Below, one piece after another: positions 27,801 to 36,677 of a stretch of DNA of 64,000 nt. The notes beneath the pieces were generated by a model, which saw nothing but the letters and a program-made list of their open reading frames with translations, was not told the origin of the DNA and searched no databases. This DNA is from Bradyrhizobium neotropicale (GTDB taxonomy: Bacteria > Pseudomonadota > Alphaproteobacteria > Rhizobiales > Xanthobacteraceae): assembly GCF_001641695.1 (NCBI RefSeq), contig NZ_LSEF01000100.1, positions 163,441-227,440 on the forward strand, given 5' to 3'. Each line of letters begins with the position of its first letter. Position 1 is the first letter of the stretch. A program made the position numbers and the translations under genes.

Positions 27801-28415
27801 TTACGCCGCGCCGTTCGATTCGTTGTTGTTGGCGGCGGCCGCGGCCTTGGCGCCGCCCTTGGCGACACCGACCAGCGCCGGGCGCAGCACGCGCTCGCCG
27901 ATCGTGTAGCCGGCCTGCACGACCTGCACCACGGTGCCTGACGGCACCGACGGATCAGGCACCTCGAACATCGCCTGCTGGAAATTGGGGTCGAACTTCT
28001 GGCCCTGCGGGTCGAACTTCTTCACGCCGTGCTTTTCCAGCGCATTGAGCAGCGAGCGCTCGGTGAGCTCGACACCCTCGATCAGCGATTTCAGGCCGGG
28101 GTCGGCATTGGCGCGGTCCTCGGCCGGGACGGCATCGAGCGCGCGCTGGAGATTGTCGGCGATGTCGAGCACATCGCGGGCAAAGCCAGTGATGCCATAG
28201 AGACGGGCGTCAGCGACCTCCTTGGTGGTGCGCTTGCGCAGGTTCTCCATCTCCGCCAGCGTCCGCAGCATCCGGTCGCGCGCCTCGGCGGCTTCCTTTT
28301 GCAGCAGCTCGACCGAACCAGGCTCGGGATCGTCGGGCATCACATAGGGCTTCGACACCACGGGCTCGCCGGTCGGCGCGGCCGTGTCTTCGGGTTGCCG
28401 GTTTTGATCGGTCAT
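27801..28415 (-). CDS. grpE: Nucleotide exchange factor GrpE
   Basis: A 204-residue exchange factor that releases ADP from DnaK. The N-terminal 35 residues are disordered and Pro/Thr-rich, then a long coiled coil contains AEMENLRKRTTKEV. The C-terminal beta domain carries the family end signature around VVQVVQAGYTIGERVLRPALVGVAKG. The last ~15 residues are Ala/Asn-rich. It begins 97 nt after hrcA on the same strand, the usual hrcA-grpE order, and supports the dnaK/dnaJ system 2.3 kb away. Confidence 0.97.
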   Translation of the reverse strand: MTDQNRQPEDTAAPTGEPVVSKPYVMPDDPEPGSVELLQKEAAEARDRMLRTLAEMENLRKRTTKEVADARLYGITGFARDVLDIADNLQRALDAVPAEDRANADPGLKSLIEGVELTERSLLNALEKHGVKKFDPQGQKFDPNFQQAMFEVPDPSVPSGTVVQVVQAGYTIGERVLRPALVGVAKGGAKAAAAANNNESNGAA

Positions 28416-28512
28416 CGGCTGCTGTCTCGAACTCGTCTGAAGGGATTGTTGGCTGGGATATCGTGCCTAAAGCTACGAAAATCAAGCGCCCGTGATCGGC
28501 CTAAACTGCCGG

Positions 28513-29601
28513 TCAGCCCCCCAGGAGGCGGCTGACGATGCGGGCGGCATAGTCCACGGTCGGGATCACCCGGGCATAGTTCAGCCGCGTCGGCCCGATC
28601 ACGCCCAAAACGCCGACGATATGGCCGGCGGCATCCCGGTAGGGCGAGATGATGGTGGAGGAGCCGGACAGCGAGAACAGCTTGTTCTCGCTGCCGATGA
28701 AGATTCGCACGCCCTCGGCGGTCTCGGCACGGCCCAAAAGGTCAATCACGCCGCGTTTGGTCTCCAGATCGTCGAACAGGAGCCGCACGCGTTCGAGATC
28801 CTCCAGCGCATGCAGGTCCTCGAGCAGATTGGCGTGGCCGCGGACAATGAGCTGGCGGTCCTCATTCTCGCCGCCGGACCAGCTCGCGATTCCGGCCGAG
28901 ATCACCTTCTGCGTCAGTTGATCGAGCTCGGCGCGGGCCCGTCCCAACGCGGTTTCGAGCTCGAGTCGTGCTTCGGCCAGCGTCCGGCCCCGAATCCGCG
29001 CATTGAGGAAGTTGCTGGCTTCCGTCAGCGCCGAGGAGGGAACTCCCGGCGGCAGCGACAGCACGCGGTTTTCGACCTGGCCGTCCTCACCGACCAGGAT
29101 GACGAGCGCCCGTTCCGGTTCCAGGCGGACGAATTCGATATGCTTCAGCCGCGCATTGGATTTTGGCGTCATCACGACCGCGGCGGCCCGGGTGAGGCCC
29201 GACAGCCGCGTCAGCGCCTGGTCCAGCGCCGCCTCGACCGACTGGGCCTGGCCGACGGAGGCGAGCTGGCTCTGGATCGATTGGCGTTCGGCCTCGTTGA
29301 GCTCGCCGACCTGCATCAGGGCGTCGACGAAGAAGCGCAGGCCGAGTTCCGTCGGCAGCCGGCCAGCGGAGGTATGCGGAGCATAGATCAGGCCGAGCTG
29401 CTCGAGATCGGCCATCACGTTGCGCACCGAGGCCGGCGACAGCGGAACCGTGATCAGCCGGGAAATGTTGCGCGAGCCGACCGGCTCGCCGGTCGCGAGA
29501 TAGCTTTCGACAATTTGACGAAAGATGTCGCGGGAACGCTCGTTGAGCTGGGCCAGGCCTGCGTGCGGCGCGATCAGATGGATCGGATCGTGATGGGCCA
29601 C
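28513..29601 (-). CDS. hrcA: Heat-inducible transcription repressor HrcA
   Basis: A 362-residue repressor that binds CIRCE operators and is kept active by GroEL. The N-terminal winged helix includes IVESYLATGEPVGSRNISRLI and SPASVRNVMADLEQLGLIYAPHTSAGR, and a long dimerisation and insertion region follows. The start is a GTG at 29601 preceded by GAGAGGAG at proper distance. No CIRCE element (TTAGCACTC-N9-GAGTGCTAA) was visible upstream of hrcA or dnaK, so its targets (typically groESL) are probably elsewhere. Confidence 0.95.
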   Translation of the reverse strand: MAHHDPIHLIAPHAGLAQLNERSRDIFRQIVESYLATGEPVGSRNISRLITVPLSPASVRNVMADLEQLGLIYAPHTSAGRLPTELGLRFFVDALMQVGELNEAERQSIQSQLASVGQAQSVEAALDQALTRLSGLTRAAAVVMTPKSNARLKHIEFVRLEPERALVILVGEDGQVENRVLSLPPGVPSSALTEASNFLNARIRGRTLAEARLELETALGRARAELDQLTQKVISAGIASWSGGENEDRQLIVRGHANLLEDLHALEDLERVRLLFDDLETKRGVIDLLGRAETAEGVRIFIGSENKLFSLSGSSTIISPYRDAAGHIVGVLGVIGPTRLNYARVIPTVDYAARIVSRLLGG

Positions 29602-29752
29602 AGACGTTAACTCCTCTCAGATGCTTGTAATTTGTCCATCCCTGAGGGTTCTGACAAGCGCGGCGTTGGGGCGAAAAAACCTTGCCGCCCACCCTTCCCC
29701 CTCCTACAAGCACCGCGAACAGCCTTTTCCCGTGAGTTTTGGAGGATTTCCC

Positions 29753-30466
29753 ATGCGGCCAAGCCGCCGTGCGCCCGACGAGTTGCGCCCCGTGACGCTG
29801 GAGCGTGGCGTCGTCAAATATGCGGAAGGCTCCTGCCTCGTGAAATTCGGCGACACCCATGTGCTGGTCACCGCCACGCTGGAGGACCGCCTGCCGCCGT
29901 GGCTGAAGGGCCAGGGCCGCGGCTGGGTCACCGCCGAATACGGCATGCTGCCGCGCGCCACGCTGGAGCGCACCCGCCGCGAGGCGTCCGCCGGAAAACA
30001 GAGCGGCCGCACCGTCGAGATCCAGCGCCTGATCGGCCGCTCGCTGCGCACCATCATCGACCTCGAAGCGCTCGGCGAACGCCAGATCACGGTCGATTGC
30101 GACGTGCTCCAGGCCGACGGCGGCACGCGCACCGCCTCGATCACCGGCGCCTGGGTCGCGCTCGCCGATTGCGTCAACTGGATGAAGTCGCGCAACATGA
30201 TCAAGGCCAACGTGCTGCGCGACAATGTCGCCGCGATCTCCTGTGGCATCTACAACGGCACCCCGGTGCTCGACCTCGATTATGCCGAGGATTCGGAAGC
30301 CGAGACCGACGCCAATTTCGTCATGACGGGCGACGGCCGCATCATCGAGGTGCAGGGCACCGCGGAACGCGAACCGTTCACGGAAACCGAGTTCCTGGCC
30401 CTGATGGCGCTGGCGCGCAAGGGCGTCGCGCGTCTCGTGGACTTGCAGAAACTGGCCGTGGCGTAG
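29753..30466 (+). CDS. rph: Ribonuclease PH
   Basis: A 237-residue phosphorolytic 3'-exonuclease that trims tRNA precursors. The start MRPSRRAPDELRPVTLERGV is canonical. The core contains KFGDTHVLVTATLEDRLPPWLKG, GWVTAEYGMLPRAT and QRLIGRSLR, and ends near GTAEREPFTETE. The ATG at 29753 has GGAGG nine nt upstream; an open frame 132 nt longer exists but lacks family similarity. It is divergent from hrcA and starts a run rph-rdgB-hemW. Confidence 0.96.
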   Translation: MRPSRRAPDELRPVTLERGVVKYAEGSCLVKFGDTHVLVTATLEDRLPPWLKGQGRGWVTAEYGMLPRATLERTRREASAGKQSGRTVEIQRLIGRSLRTIIDLEALGERQITVDCDVLQADGGTRTASITGAWVALADCVNWMKSRNMIKANVLRDNVAAISCGIYNGTPVLDLDYAEDSEAETDANFVMTGDGRIIEVQGTAEREPFTETEFLALMALARKGVARLVDLQKLAVA

Positions 30467-30476
30467 TCAATAGGCC

Positions 30477-31112
30477 ATGCACCGCCGAATCACCGGAAAA
30501 CTCGTGATCGCGACCCACAATCCCGGCAAGCTCGCCGAGATGCGGGAGCTGCTCGCGCCCCATGGCGTCGAGGCGGTCTCGGCCGGTGACCTTGGCTTGG
30601 CCGAGCCCGAAGAGACCGGCAACCATTTCCGCAGCAACGCCGCGATCAAGGCGATCGCGGCGGCAAAGGCGACGAAGCTGCCGGCCTTCGCCGATGATTC
30701 CGGCATCATGGTCGACGCGATCGACGGCGCTCCCGGCATCTACAGCGCTCGCTGGGCCGGCCCCAACAAGGACTTTGCCGCGGCGATGGCGCAGATCGAG
30801 CGCCTGTTGCAGGAGCGCGGCGCGACCACACCCGACAAGCGCAAGGCACACTTCGTTTCGGCGCTCTGCGTCGCTTGGCCCGACGATCATCTTGAAGAGG
30901 TCGAGGCGCGCGTCGACGGCACCCTGGTGTGGCCGCCGCGCGGCACAGCCGGCTTCGGTTATGATCCGATGTTCCTGCCCGACGGGTACACACGTACGTT
31001 CGGCGAGATGACCAGCATCGAGAAGCATGGCCTGCCGCCGATCGGCCTTGGCTTGTCACATCGTGCCCGTGCCTTCGTGAAACTGGCGGAGATCTGCCTT
31101 GAGCCGCGCTAA
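30477..31112 (+). CDS. rdgB: Non-canonical purine NTP pyrophosphatase (RdgB/HAM1)
   Basis: A 211-residue housecleaning enzyme hydrolysing ITP, dITP and XTP to monophosphates. LVIATHNPGKLAEMRELL binds the phosphates. FADDSGIMVDAIDGAPGIYSARWAG has the metal-binding acids, and GYDPMFLPDGYTRTFGEM and LSHRARAF are the conserved C-terminal blocks. It begins 10 nt after rph and overlaps hemW by 14 nt, so all three are one operon. Confidence 0.96.
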   Translation: MHRRITGKLVIATHNPGKLAEMRELLAPHGVEAVSAGDLGLAEPEETGNHFRSNAAIKAIAAAKATKLPAFADDSGIMVDAIDGAPGIYSARWAGPNKDFAAAMAQIERLLQERGATTPDKRKAHFVSALCVAWPDDHLEEVEARVDGTLVWPPRGTAGFGYDPMFLPDGYTRTFGEMTSIEKHGLPPIGLGLSHRARAFVKLAEICLEPR

Positions 31113-32253
31113 GGAAGCCTTCGGCGTCTACGTGCACTGGCCGTTCTGCCTGTCGAAGTGTCCCTATTGCGATTTCAACAGCCATGTCCGGCACGCCGCG
31201 ATCGACGAGGCGCGCTTTGCGGCGGCCTTCGCTCGCGAGATCGCAACCACCGCCGAGCGCGCGCCGGGCCGCGAAGTCACCTCGATCTTCCTCGGCGGCG
31301 GCACGCCGTCGCTGATGCAGCCCGCGACCGTCGGTGCGGTGCTCGACGCCATCGGCAAGCATTGGACCGTCGCCAAAGATGTCGAAGTCACGCTGGAGGC
31401 GAATCCGACCAGCGTCGAAGCCACGCGCTTCGCCGGCTATCGCACCGCCGGCGTCAATCGCGTCTCGCTCGGTGTGCAGGCGCTCGACGATGCCTCGCTG
31501 AAGGCGCTGGGCCGCCTGCATAGCGCCCGCGAGGCGCTCGATGCGGTCGCCATCGCGCGCCGCTCGTTCGACCGCTATTCGTTCGACCTGATCTACGCCC
31601 GCCCCGACCAGACGCCGGCGATGTGGGCCGACGAGCTCCGCCACGCCATCGATGAAGCGGCCGAGCACCTGTCGCTCTATCAATTGACGATCGAGGAAGG
31701 CACGCCGTTCTTCGGCCTGCACCAGGCCGGCAAATTGAAGACGCCGGACGAAGCGGTCGCCCGCGCGCTCTACGACGTGACGCAGGAGACCTGCGACAGG
31801 CTCGGCCTGCCTGCCTACGAGATTTCAAATCACGCGCGGCGCGGCGCGGAGTGCCGGCACAATCTCGTCTACTGGCGTGGTGAGGAATATGCCGGCATCG
31901 GCCCCGGCGCCCACGGCCGTCTCGACATCGACGGCATCAGGCACGCGACCGCCACCGAGAAGCGCCCCGAAGCTTGGCTGATGCGGGTCGAAGCTTCCGG
32001 CCATGGCGTCGTCACCGACGAGCTCCTCAACAGCGAAGAGCGGGCCGACGAATTTCTGCTGATGGGATTGCGCCTCGCCGAGGGCATCGACCCCGATCGC
32101 TACACTGCACTCTCCGGCCGCCCGCTCGACCCCCGCCGCATCGCGCTGCTGCGCGAGGAAGGCGCGATCACGGTGGATCCGACGGGCCGCCTGCGTGTGA
32201 CGAGTAGCGGATTTCCGGTTCTGGATGCCGTGGTCGCGGATCTCGCGGCGTAA
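31099..32253 (+). CDS. hemW: Heme chaperone HemW (radical SAM, HemN-like)
   Basis: A 384-residue radical SAM protein. CLSKCPYCDF is the C-x3-C-x2-C cluster motif, with FGVYVHWPF before it and SIFLGGGTPS after it. It lacks the N-terminal extension and extra cysteine of true HemN coproporphyrinogen oxidases, so heme delivery (HemW) is the likelier role. The start is a TTG at 31099 inside the 3' end of rdgB, implying coupling. A large palindrome begins directly after the stop codon. Confidence 0.92.
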   Translation: MSRAKEAFGVYVHWPFCLSKCPYCDFNSHVRHAAIDEARFAAAFAREIATTAERAPGREVTSIFLGGGTPSLMQPATVGAVLDAIGKHWTVAKDVEVTLEANPTSVEATRFAGYRTAGVNRVSLGVQALDDASLKALGRLHSAREALDAVAIARRSFDRYSFDLIYARPDQTPAMWADELRHAIDEAAEHLSLYQLTIEEGTPFFGLHQAGKLKTPDEAVARALYDVTQETCDRLGLPAYEISNHARRGAECRHNLVYWRGEEYAGIGPGAHGRLDIDGIRHATATEKRPEAWLMRVEASGHGVVTDELLNSEERADEFLLMGLRLAEGIDPDRYTALSGRPLDPRRIALLREEGAITVDPTGRLRVTSSGFPVLDAVVADLAA

Positions 32254-32363
32254 CGCGCTGCCGTAGGGTGGGCAAAGGCGCACTTGCGCCGTGCCCACCA
32301 CCTGTCCGCAAATTGGATTGAAGCGGTGGGCACGCTTCGCTTTGCCCACCCTACGGCAGCGCG
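32254..32363. terminator. GTAGGGTGGGCAAAG palindrome, copy 2, exactly between convergent genes
   Basis: The outer arms (32254-32277 and 32340-32363) pair perfectly over 24 bp, with inner GTGCCCACC/GGTGGGCAC arms. It begins on the base after the hemW stop and ends on the base before the stop of the convergent lipoprotein gene, filling the intergenic region completely. A bidirectional terminator role is likely from position; there is no long T tract, so mRNA stabilisation is an alternative. Confidence 0.75.
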
Positions 32364-33620
32364 CTAAGCCCCAAAACTCTTCGGCGAGCCGGCCACCGCA
32401 ACACCACCGCCCGTCGTCACCTTCATCACCGCAAGCCCGCGCTCATTGGTGCCGTCGGCGCGGAAGCGGAACAGGCCGTCGATGCCGGCGAAACCGGAGG
32501 GGTTGGTGAGCACGTCGGCGGAGAAGCGCGTCGTGCCTTGCGTGCGCGCGAGCGCGGCGACGAGGGCCACAGCATCATAGGCGAGCGTCGCCGTGCGCAC
32601 CGGCTCGCCACCGAATTTGGTGCGATAACGGCCGGAGAAAGCGCGGAAGCCGGCTGGATCCGGCGCAGCGTAGAGGCCACCCTGGAGCGCGGCGCTGGCA
32701 TAGACGCGCGGATTGTCCCAGAGGCCGGTGCCCAGCATCTGAATGTTGCGCAGATTCGCCCCCGCGGCCGTCAGCGCATCCGCGACCGCGACAACGGCAT
32801 CTCCGTCATCGGCAATGAACAGCGCATCCGCACTGCCGAGCTGCGGCGCCACGGTGCGCGCCGCCGTCGCCCGATCGGACCCGTATTTCTCGAACGCGAC
32901 GAGACGGCCGCCGCGCCGCGGCACCGCCGCCTTCAGCGCTGCCTCGACGACATTGCCATAGGCATTCTCGGGCACGAGCGCAGCGACGGACCGTTTTCCG
33001 ATGCTCGCGGAATATTCGATGATGCGATTGACGTCGGACTCCGGCAGGAAGCTGAGCAGATACACGCCGCGGCCTGCGATGCTGGAGTCGGTCGAGAACG
33101 CCATCACCGAGATGCCGCGCGCGCGCGCCACCTGCGCCACCGCCGGGACCGACTGCGCGAACAGCGGTCCCAGGATGATCTCGGCGCCTTCATCGACCGC
33201 CTGCTGCGCGCCCTGTTGCGCGCCTTGCGGGCTGCCATTGTCGTCCTTGATCAGGAGCTGGATGTTGGGATTCTGGAACTCGGCCAGCGCCATCTCGGCG
33301 GCGTTGCGCATGGATTGCGCGGCGAGCCCCGCATTGCCTGCGGCCGAGAGCGGCAGGATCAGGGCGACTTTCACGCCGCCGGTCCCGGCGGTCGTCGCCT
33401 GCTGCGGCGGCCCGGCGGGCTGGGCCGGAGGCGAAGAGCTGCTGAAGGGGTTGGAGAACTGGCTGAGGCTCTGCTGCACGCCCGCGCAGGCCGACAGCAG
33501 CGGCGCGCCGAGCAACAGGCCAAGCGCGCTGCGTCGGGTCGCCCCCGCCAAACGGGGGCCCGGAACGGAAGACTCCTCCGATTCTTCGGAAGAGAACTTG
33601 GGATAATTCGGGCCCACCAT
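32364..33620 (-). CDS. LpoA-like lipoprotein (penicillin-binding protein activator/type I periplasmic-binding fold)
   Basis: A 418-residue protein with a lipoprotein signal (ALGLLLGAPLLSACAG; the Cys is the lipid site) after an unusually long Ser/Glu-rich N-terminus. A Pro/Gln-rich linker leads to a Leu/Ile/Val-binding-type periplasmic domain (VKVALILPLSAAGNAGLAAQSMRNAAEMALAEF). The divergent rsmI-yraN pair next door mirrors the E. coli rsmI/lpoA/yraN neighbourhood, which supports an LpoA-like role in activating a cell-wall synthase from the outer membrane. ABC-transporter substrate binding is the alternative. The ATG at 33620 is preferred over an upstream start 78 nt away. Confidence 0.82.
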   Translation of the reverse strand: MVGPNYPKFSSEESEESSVPGPRLAGATRRSALGLLLGAPLLSACAGVQQSLSQFSNPFSSSSPPAQPAGPPQQATTAGTGGVKVALILPLSAAGNAGLAAQSMRNAAEMALAEFQNPNIQLLIKDDNGSPQGAQQGAQQAVDEGAEIILGPLFAQSVPAVAQVARARGISVMAFSTDSSIAGRGVYLLSFLPESDVNRIIEYSASIGKRSVAALVPENAYGNVVEAALKAAVPRRGGRLVAFEKYGSDRATAARTVAPQLGSADALFIADDGDAVVAVADALTAAGANLRNIQMLGTGLWDNPRVYASAALQGGLYAAPDPAGFRAFSGRYRTKFGGEPVRTATLAYDAVALVAALARTQGTTRFSADVLTNPSGFAGIDGLFRFRADGTNERGLAVMKVTTGGGVAVAGSPKSFGA

Positions 33621-33959
33621 GGCAACTCTTCTTTTGACCGGCCACTTCTGGCCGGTCAGAACCAGTCTTGCCGCGACCAAGGCCGCGGATTCACGCATAG
33701 TCTCGACAAATAGTTAACCAAAACAAAAGGATAATGACCGCCTAACGCGAACGCCTCCCCGTCCCGGCCAACTGTTCGCCGTCCGTCACGCAGCATCAAG
33801 GCGGCGTTTCCGCCGCGAATATGGCGCCAGCGCTTGTTTCCCTCTCGAATGTGATCCCGATGGATCACATTCCCGTCCGTCCCCGCCCCTGCGTCGGTCC
33901 TGAACTTTTTCGGCGGACTGGTTCCCAGCCCCTCGGATCATGCCTAAGTTCATCTCATT
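33621..33959. other. Divergent promoter region, LpoA-like gene/rsmI
   Basis: A 339-bp gene-free region between divergent genes. It contains an AT-rich patch near 33708-33735 (GTTAACCAAAACAAAAGG) facing the lipoprotein gene and the strong inverted repeat at 33847-33872. No coding frame or RNA gene was recognised. Confidence 0.6.
33847..33872. promoter_or_regulatory. Perfect inverted repeat GAATGTGATCC/GGATCACATTC
   Basis: Two perfect 11-bp arms surround the 4-nt loop CGAT, about 90 nt upstream of the rsmI start. The arms contain TGTGA and TCACA, reminiscent of CRP/FNR half-sites, but their spacing (10 nt) is wrong for either CRP or FixK/FNR. It could be an operator for another regulator or an RNA hairpin. 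Confidence 0.4.
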
Positions 33960-34913
33960 ATGCGCGCAAAGCCGGCCCCGATAAATATGCCTGAAGGTGC
34001 GGCGGACTCCGCCCCGCGCGGTTTTTCCATCGACGCCCATCGCCTTGCCGCGCCGAAGGCCGCGCCCGGCCTGCATCTGGTCGCGACCCCCATCGGAAAT
34101 CTCGGCGACATTACGCTGCGGGCGCTCGAGACCTTGGCTGGTGTCGATGTGATCGCCTGCGAGGACACCCGCATCACGCGGCGCCTGACGGAGCGCTATG
34201 CCATCTCGGCTCAGCTCAAGCCCTATCACGAGCACAACGCGGAAGCTGCGCGCCCAAAAATCCTGGAGGCGCTGGCGCAGGGCGGCTCGGTCGCGCTGGT
34301 CTCCGATGCCGGCACGCCCCTCATCTCCGATCCCGGCTTCAAGCTGGTGCGCGAGGTCTGCGCCGCCGGCCACGCGGTCTACGCCCTGCCCGGCCCATCC
34401 TCGGTGCTGGCAGCGCTGTCGCTGGCGGCCTTGCCGACCGACCGCTTCTTCTTCGAAGGCTTTCTGCCCCCGAAATCTGCAGCCCGGCGCAGCCGCCTCG
34501 CCGAGCTTGCCCGCATCGATGCGACGCTGGTCATGTTCGACTCCGGCAACCGCGTGCAGGATACGCTCGCCGACCTCGCCGAGATCATGGGCGGTCGTGA
34601 AGCTGCGATCTGCCGCGAACTGACCAAGCTGCACGAGGAGATCACACGCGCCCCGCTTCATCAGCTTGCGCGCGAAGCGGACACGCTGGAGACCCGTGGC
34701 GAATTCGTGCTGGTGATCGGCCCGCCCGCCGCCGATGCCGAGGTGCTGACATCGGATGCGCTCGACGATCTCCTGCGTGAGCAGCTCGCCACGCACAGCG
34801 TCAAGGACACCGTGGCGCATGCGGTCGCGCTTTCCGGGCGACCGCGCCGCGAGGTCTATGCGCGCGCGCTCGAGCTCGCCAAGGATCTGCGGGGCGGCGA
34901 TGCCGAAGACTGA
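33960..34913 (+). CDS. rsmI: 16S rRNA (cytidine1402-2'-O)-methyltransferase
   Basis: A 317-residue SAM-dependent methyltransferase of the tetrapyrrole-methylase fold that modifies C1402 in the ribosomal P-site region. HLVATPIGNLGDITLRALETL, VIACEDTRITRRL, the Gly/Asp-rich VALVSDAGTPLISDPGF and the PGPSSVLAALSLAALPTDRFFFEGFLP stretch are family blocks. Compared with E. coli it has a ~35-residue N-terminal extension. It overlaps yraN by 14 nt. Confidence 0.95.
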   Translation: MRAKPAPINMPEGAADSAPRGFSIDAHRLAAPKAAPGLHLVATPIGNLGDITLRALETLAGVDVIACEDTRITRRLTERYAISAQLKPYHEHNAEAARPKILEALAQGGSVALVSDAGTPLISDPGFKLVREVCAAGHAVYALPGPSSVLAALSLAALPTDRFFFEGFLPPKSAARRSRLAELARIDATLVMFDSGNRVQDTLADLAEIMGGREAAICRELTKLHEEITRAPLHQLAREADTLETRGEFVLVIGPPAADAEVLTSDALDDLLREQLATHSVKDTVAHAVALSGRPRREVYARALELAKDLRGGDAED

Positions 34914-35322
34914 GGGGGCGAAGACCAATGGTACCACGCCGACGGAACTAAAAGTCGCCTCGCCCGAGCGCCTGGCCGCGTTCCGCACCGGCATCTCAGC
35001 CGAGAGCCGCGCCGCCGCCTATCTGATGGCAAAGGGCTATCGCATCCTCGCAAAACGCTACCGCACGCCGCATGGCGAGATCGACATCGTGGCGCGCCGC
35101 CGCAACCTGATCGCCTTCGTCGAGGTCAAGGCGCGTGCAAGCCTGGATGAGGCCGCCTTTGCCGTGACGCCGCGCCAGCAGCAGCGCATCATCGACGCCG
35201 CGCAAGGCTGGCTCGCTACGCATCCCGAGCATGCCGAATTCGAATTGCGATTCGACGCCATGCTGATTGCGCCGAAGCGACTTCCACGCCATGTGTTGGC
35301 GGCATTCGACGCCTCGACCTGA
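34900..35322 (+). CDS. YraN family (UPF0102) putative nuclease
   Basis: A 140-residue protein with a restriction-endonuclease-like fold. RTPHGEIDIVARRRNLIAFVEVKARAS matches the E-x-D-x-(V)-x-(E-V-K) pattern of Holliday-junction-resolvase-like nucleases, which suggests a DNA or RNA cleaving role, but no activity has been shown that I know of. Its ATG lies inside the end of rsmI and it ends 10 nt before gshB, so the three form an operon. About 30 poorly conserved residues precede the domain. Confidence 0.9.
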   Translation: MPKTEGAKTNGTTPTELKVASPERLAAFRTGISAESRAAAYLMAKGYRILAKRYRTPHGEIDIVARRRNLIAFVEVKARASLDEAAFAVTPRQQQRIIDAAQGWLATHPEHAEFELRFDAMLIAPKRLPRHVLAAFDAST

Positions 35323-35332
35323 AAGGCAGCCC

Positions 35333-36277
35333 ATGAAACTGAACGTCGCCGTCCAGATGGACCCCATCGCCCGCATCAACATCCGCGGGGATTCCACCTT
35401 TGCGCTGTTGCTGGAGGCGCAGAAGCGCGGCCATGGCCTGTCCTATTACACGCCGGACAAGCTCTCGATGGTCGGCGACGAGCTGGTCGCTCCGGTCCAG
35501 CTCCTGACCGTGCGCGACGAGCCCGGCGATCACTTCACGCTCGGCGAGCCCCGGCGTGAGGCGCTGAACGGCTTTGACGTCGTGCTGCTGCGGCAGGATC
35601 CGCCGTTCGACCTCGCCTACATCACCTCGACGCACTTTTTGGAGCGCATCCATCCCAAGACGCTGGTCGTCAACGATCCGGCGTCGGTGCGCAACGCGCC
35701 CGAAAAACTGTTCGTGATGAATTTTCCGCAACTGATGCCCCCGACTCTGATCTCGCGCGACCTCGATGAGATCAACGCTTTCCGCGAGCAGCACGGCGCC
35801 GTCGTGATGAAGCCGCTGCACGGCCATGGCGGTGCGGCGGTGTTCCGCGTGATGCCGCAGGACATGAATTTCGGCTCGCTGTTCGACATGTTCTCGGTGA
35901 CGTTCAAGGAGCCCTGGGTGATCCAGCAGTTCATCCCCGAGGTGAAGCACGGCGACAAGCGCATCATCCTGGTCAACGGCGAATTCGCCGGTGCCGTGAA
36001 CCGCGTGCCGGCCGCAGATGATCTGCGCTCCAACATGGTGCGCGGCGGCGCGGCAAAGGAGACCGAGCTCACCCCGCGCGAACGCGAGATCTGCGAGACG
36101 GTCGGGCCCGCGCTGCGCCAGCGCGGCCTGTTGTTCGTCGGCCTCGACGTGATCAACGACCGCCTTACCGAGATCAACGTCACCTCGCCCACCGGCATCC
36201 GCGCCATCGCGCGGCTCGGCGGCCCGGATATTGCGGCGAGGATCTGGGACGTGATCGAGCAGAGGCGAAAGAAGTAG
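35333..36277 (+). CDS. gshB: Glutathione synthetase
   Basis: A 314-residue ATP-grasp ligase joining gamma-glutamylcysteine and glycine. MKLNVAVQMDPIARINIRGDSTFALLLEAQ is the standard N-terminus. VVNDPASVRNAPEKLF, HGAVVMKPLHGHGGAAVF and GDKRIILVNGEFAGAVNRVP form the ATP-binding core, and EINVTSPTGIR the C-terminal loop. The ATG at 35333 is chosen; the frame runs 66 nt further upstream into yraN. It is the last gene of the rsmI operon. Confidence 0.97.
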   Translation: MKLNVAVQMDPIARINIRGDSTFALLLEAQKRGHGLSYYTPDKLSMVGDELVAPVQLLTVRDEPGDHFTLGEPRREALNGFDVVLLRQDPPFDLAYITSTHFLERIHPKTLVVNDPASVRNAPEKLFVMNFPQLMPPTLISRDLDEINAFREQHGAVVMKPLHGHGGAAVFRVMPQDMNFGSLFDMFSVTFKEPWVIQQFIPEVKHGDKRIILVNGEFAGAVNRVPAADDLRSNMVRGGAAKETELTPREREICETVGPALRQRGLLFVGLDVINDRLTEINVTSPTGIRAIARLGGPDIAARIWDVIEQRRKK

Positions 36278-36677
36278 CGCGTCTAGTTTCGTAGCCCGGA
36301 TGGAGCCCAGCGAAATCCGGATGTTGTACACCGCCTCTCCAATGTCGTCCTGGCGAACGCCAGGACGACACCGACAATGTGTCGGATTGTTTCCGCCTCG
36401 CTGCGGTGGCGAGCTCGCTGCGAGCTTCGCTAAAACCCTAACCACCCATTCACCATGACGGCTCGCACGGCATCTGCGAGCGCGTGTCGACGTGCGTGAA
36501 TCTACGGGGATCGCGGCTTGCTTGAATAACGCGCCATTCACCATCCGCCCAAAACCCGCACCGTGACCGGCCATCACATTCGGGCTCGCAACACCCCTTA
36601 TACCTTTACTGCCTACTCATCGACGTCGGGGAACCCGCCACGTGCGGTTCGAGTGTCCCGCGTAAGAGTAGCAGCGT
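36278..36677. other. Gene-free region between gshB and the cpa locus
   Basis: A 400-bp gap. Its left part carries repeat-like sequence: GTAGCCCGGATGG and GCGAAATCCGGATG resemble a dispersed Bradyrhizobium element, and the palindrome at 36343 follows. The right part (36480-36677) should hold the cpaB promoter. No pilin or prepilin-peptidase gene, often found at this place in tad loci, was seen. Confidence 0.6.
36343..36370. repeat. Perfect 13-bp-arm palindrome
   Basis: TGTCGTCCTGGCG, loop AA, CGCCAGGACGACA. It lies 65 nt after gshB and is likely a 3'-end hairpin or repeat element; no T tract follows. Confidence 0.7.

Noticed and set aside
29602..29752. Search for a CIRCE operator upstream of hrcA and rph
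   Set aside because: No TTAGCACTC/GAGTGCTAA arms were found in the divergent region.
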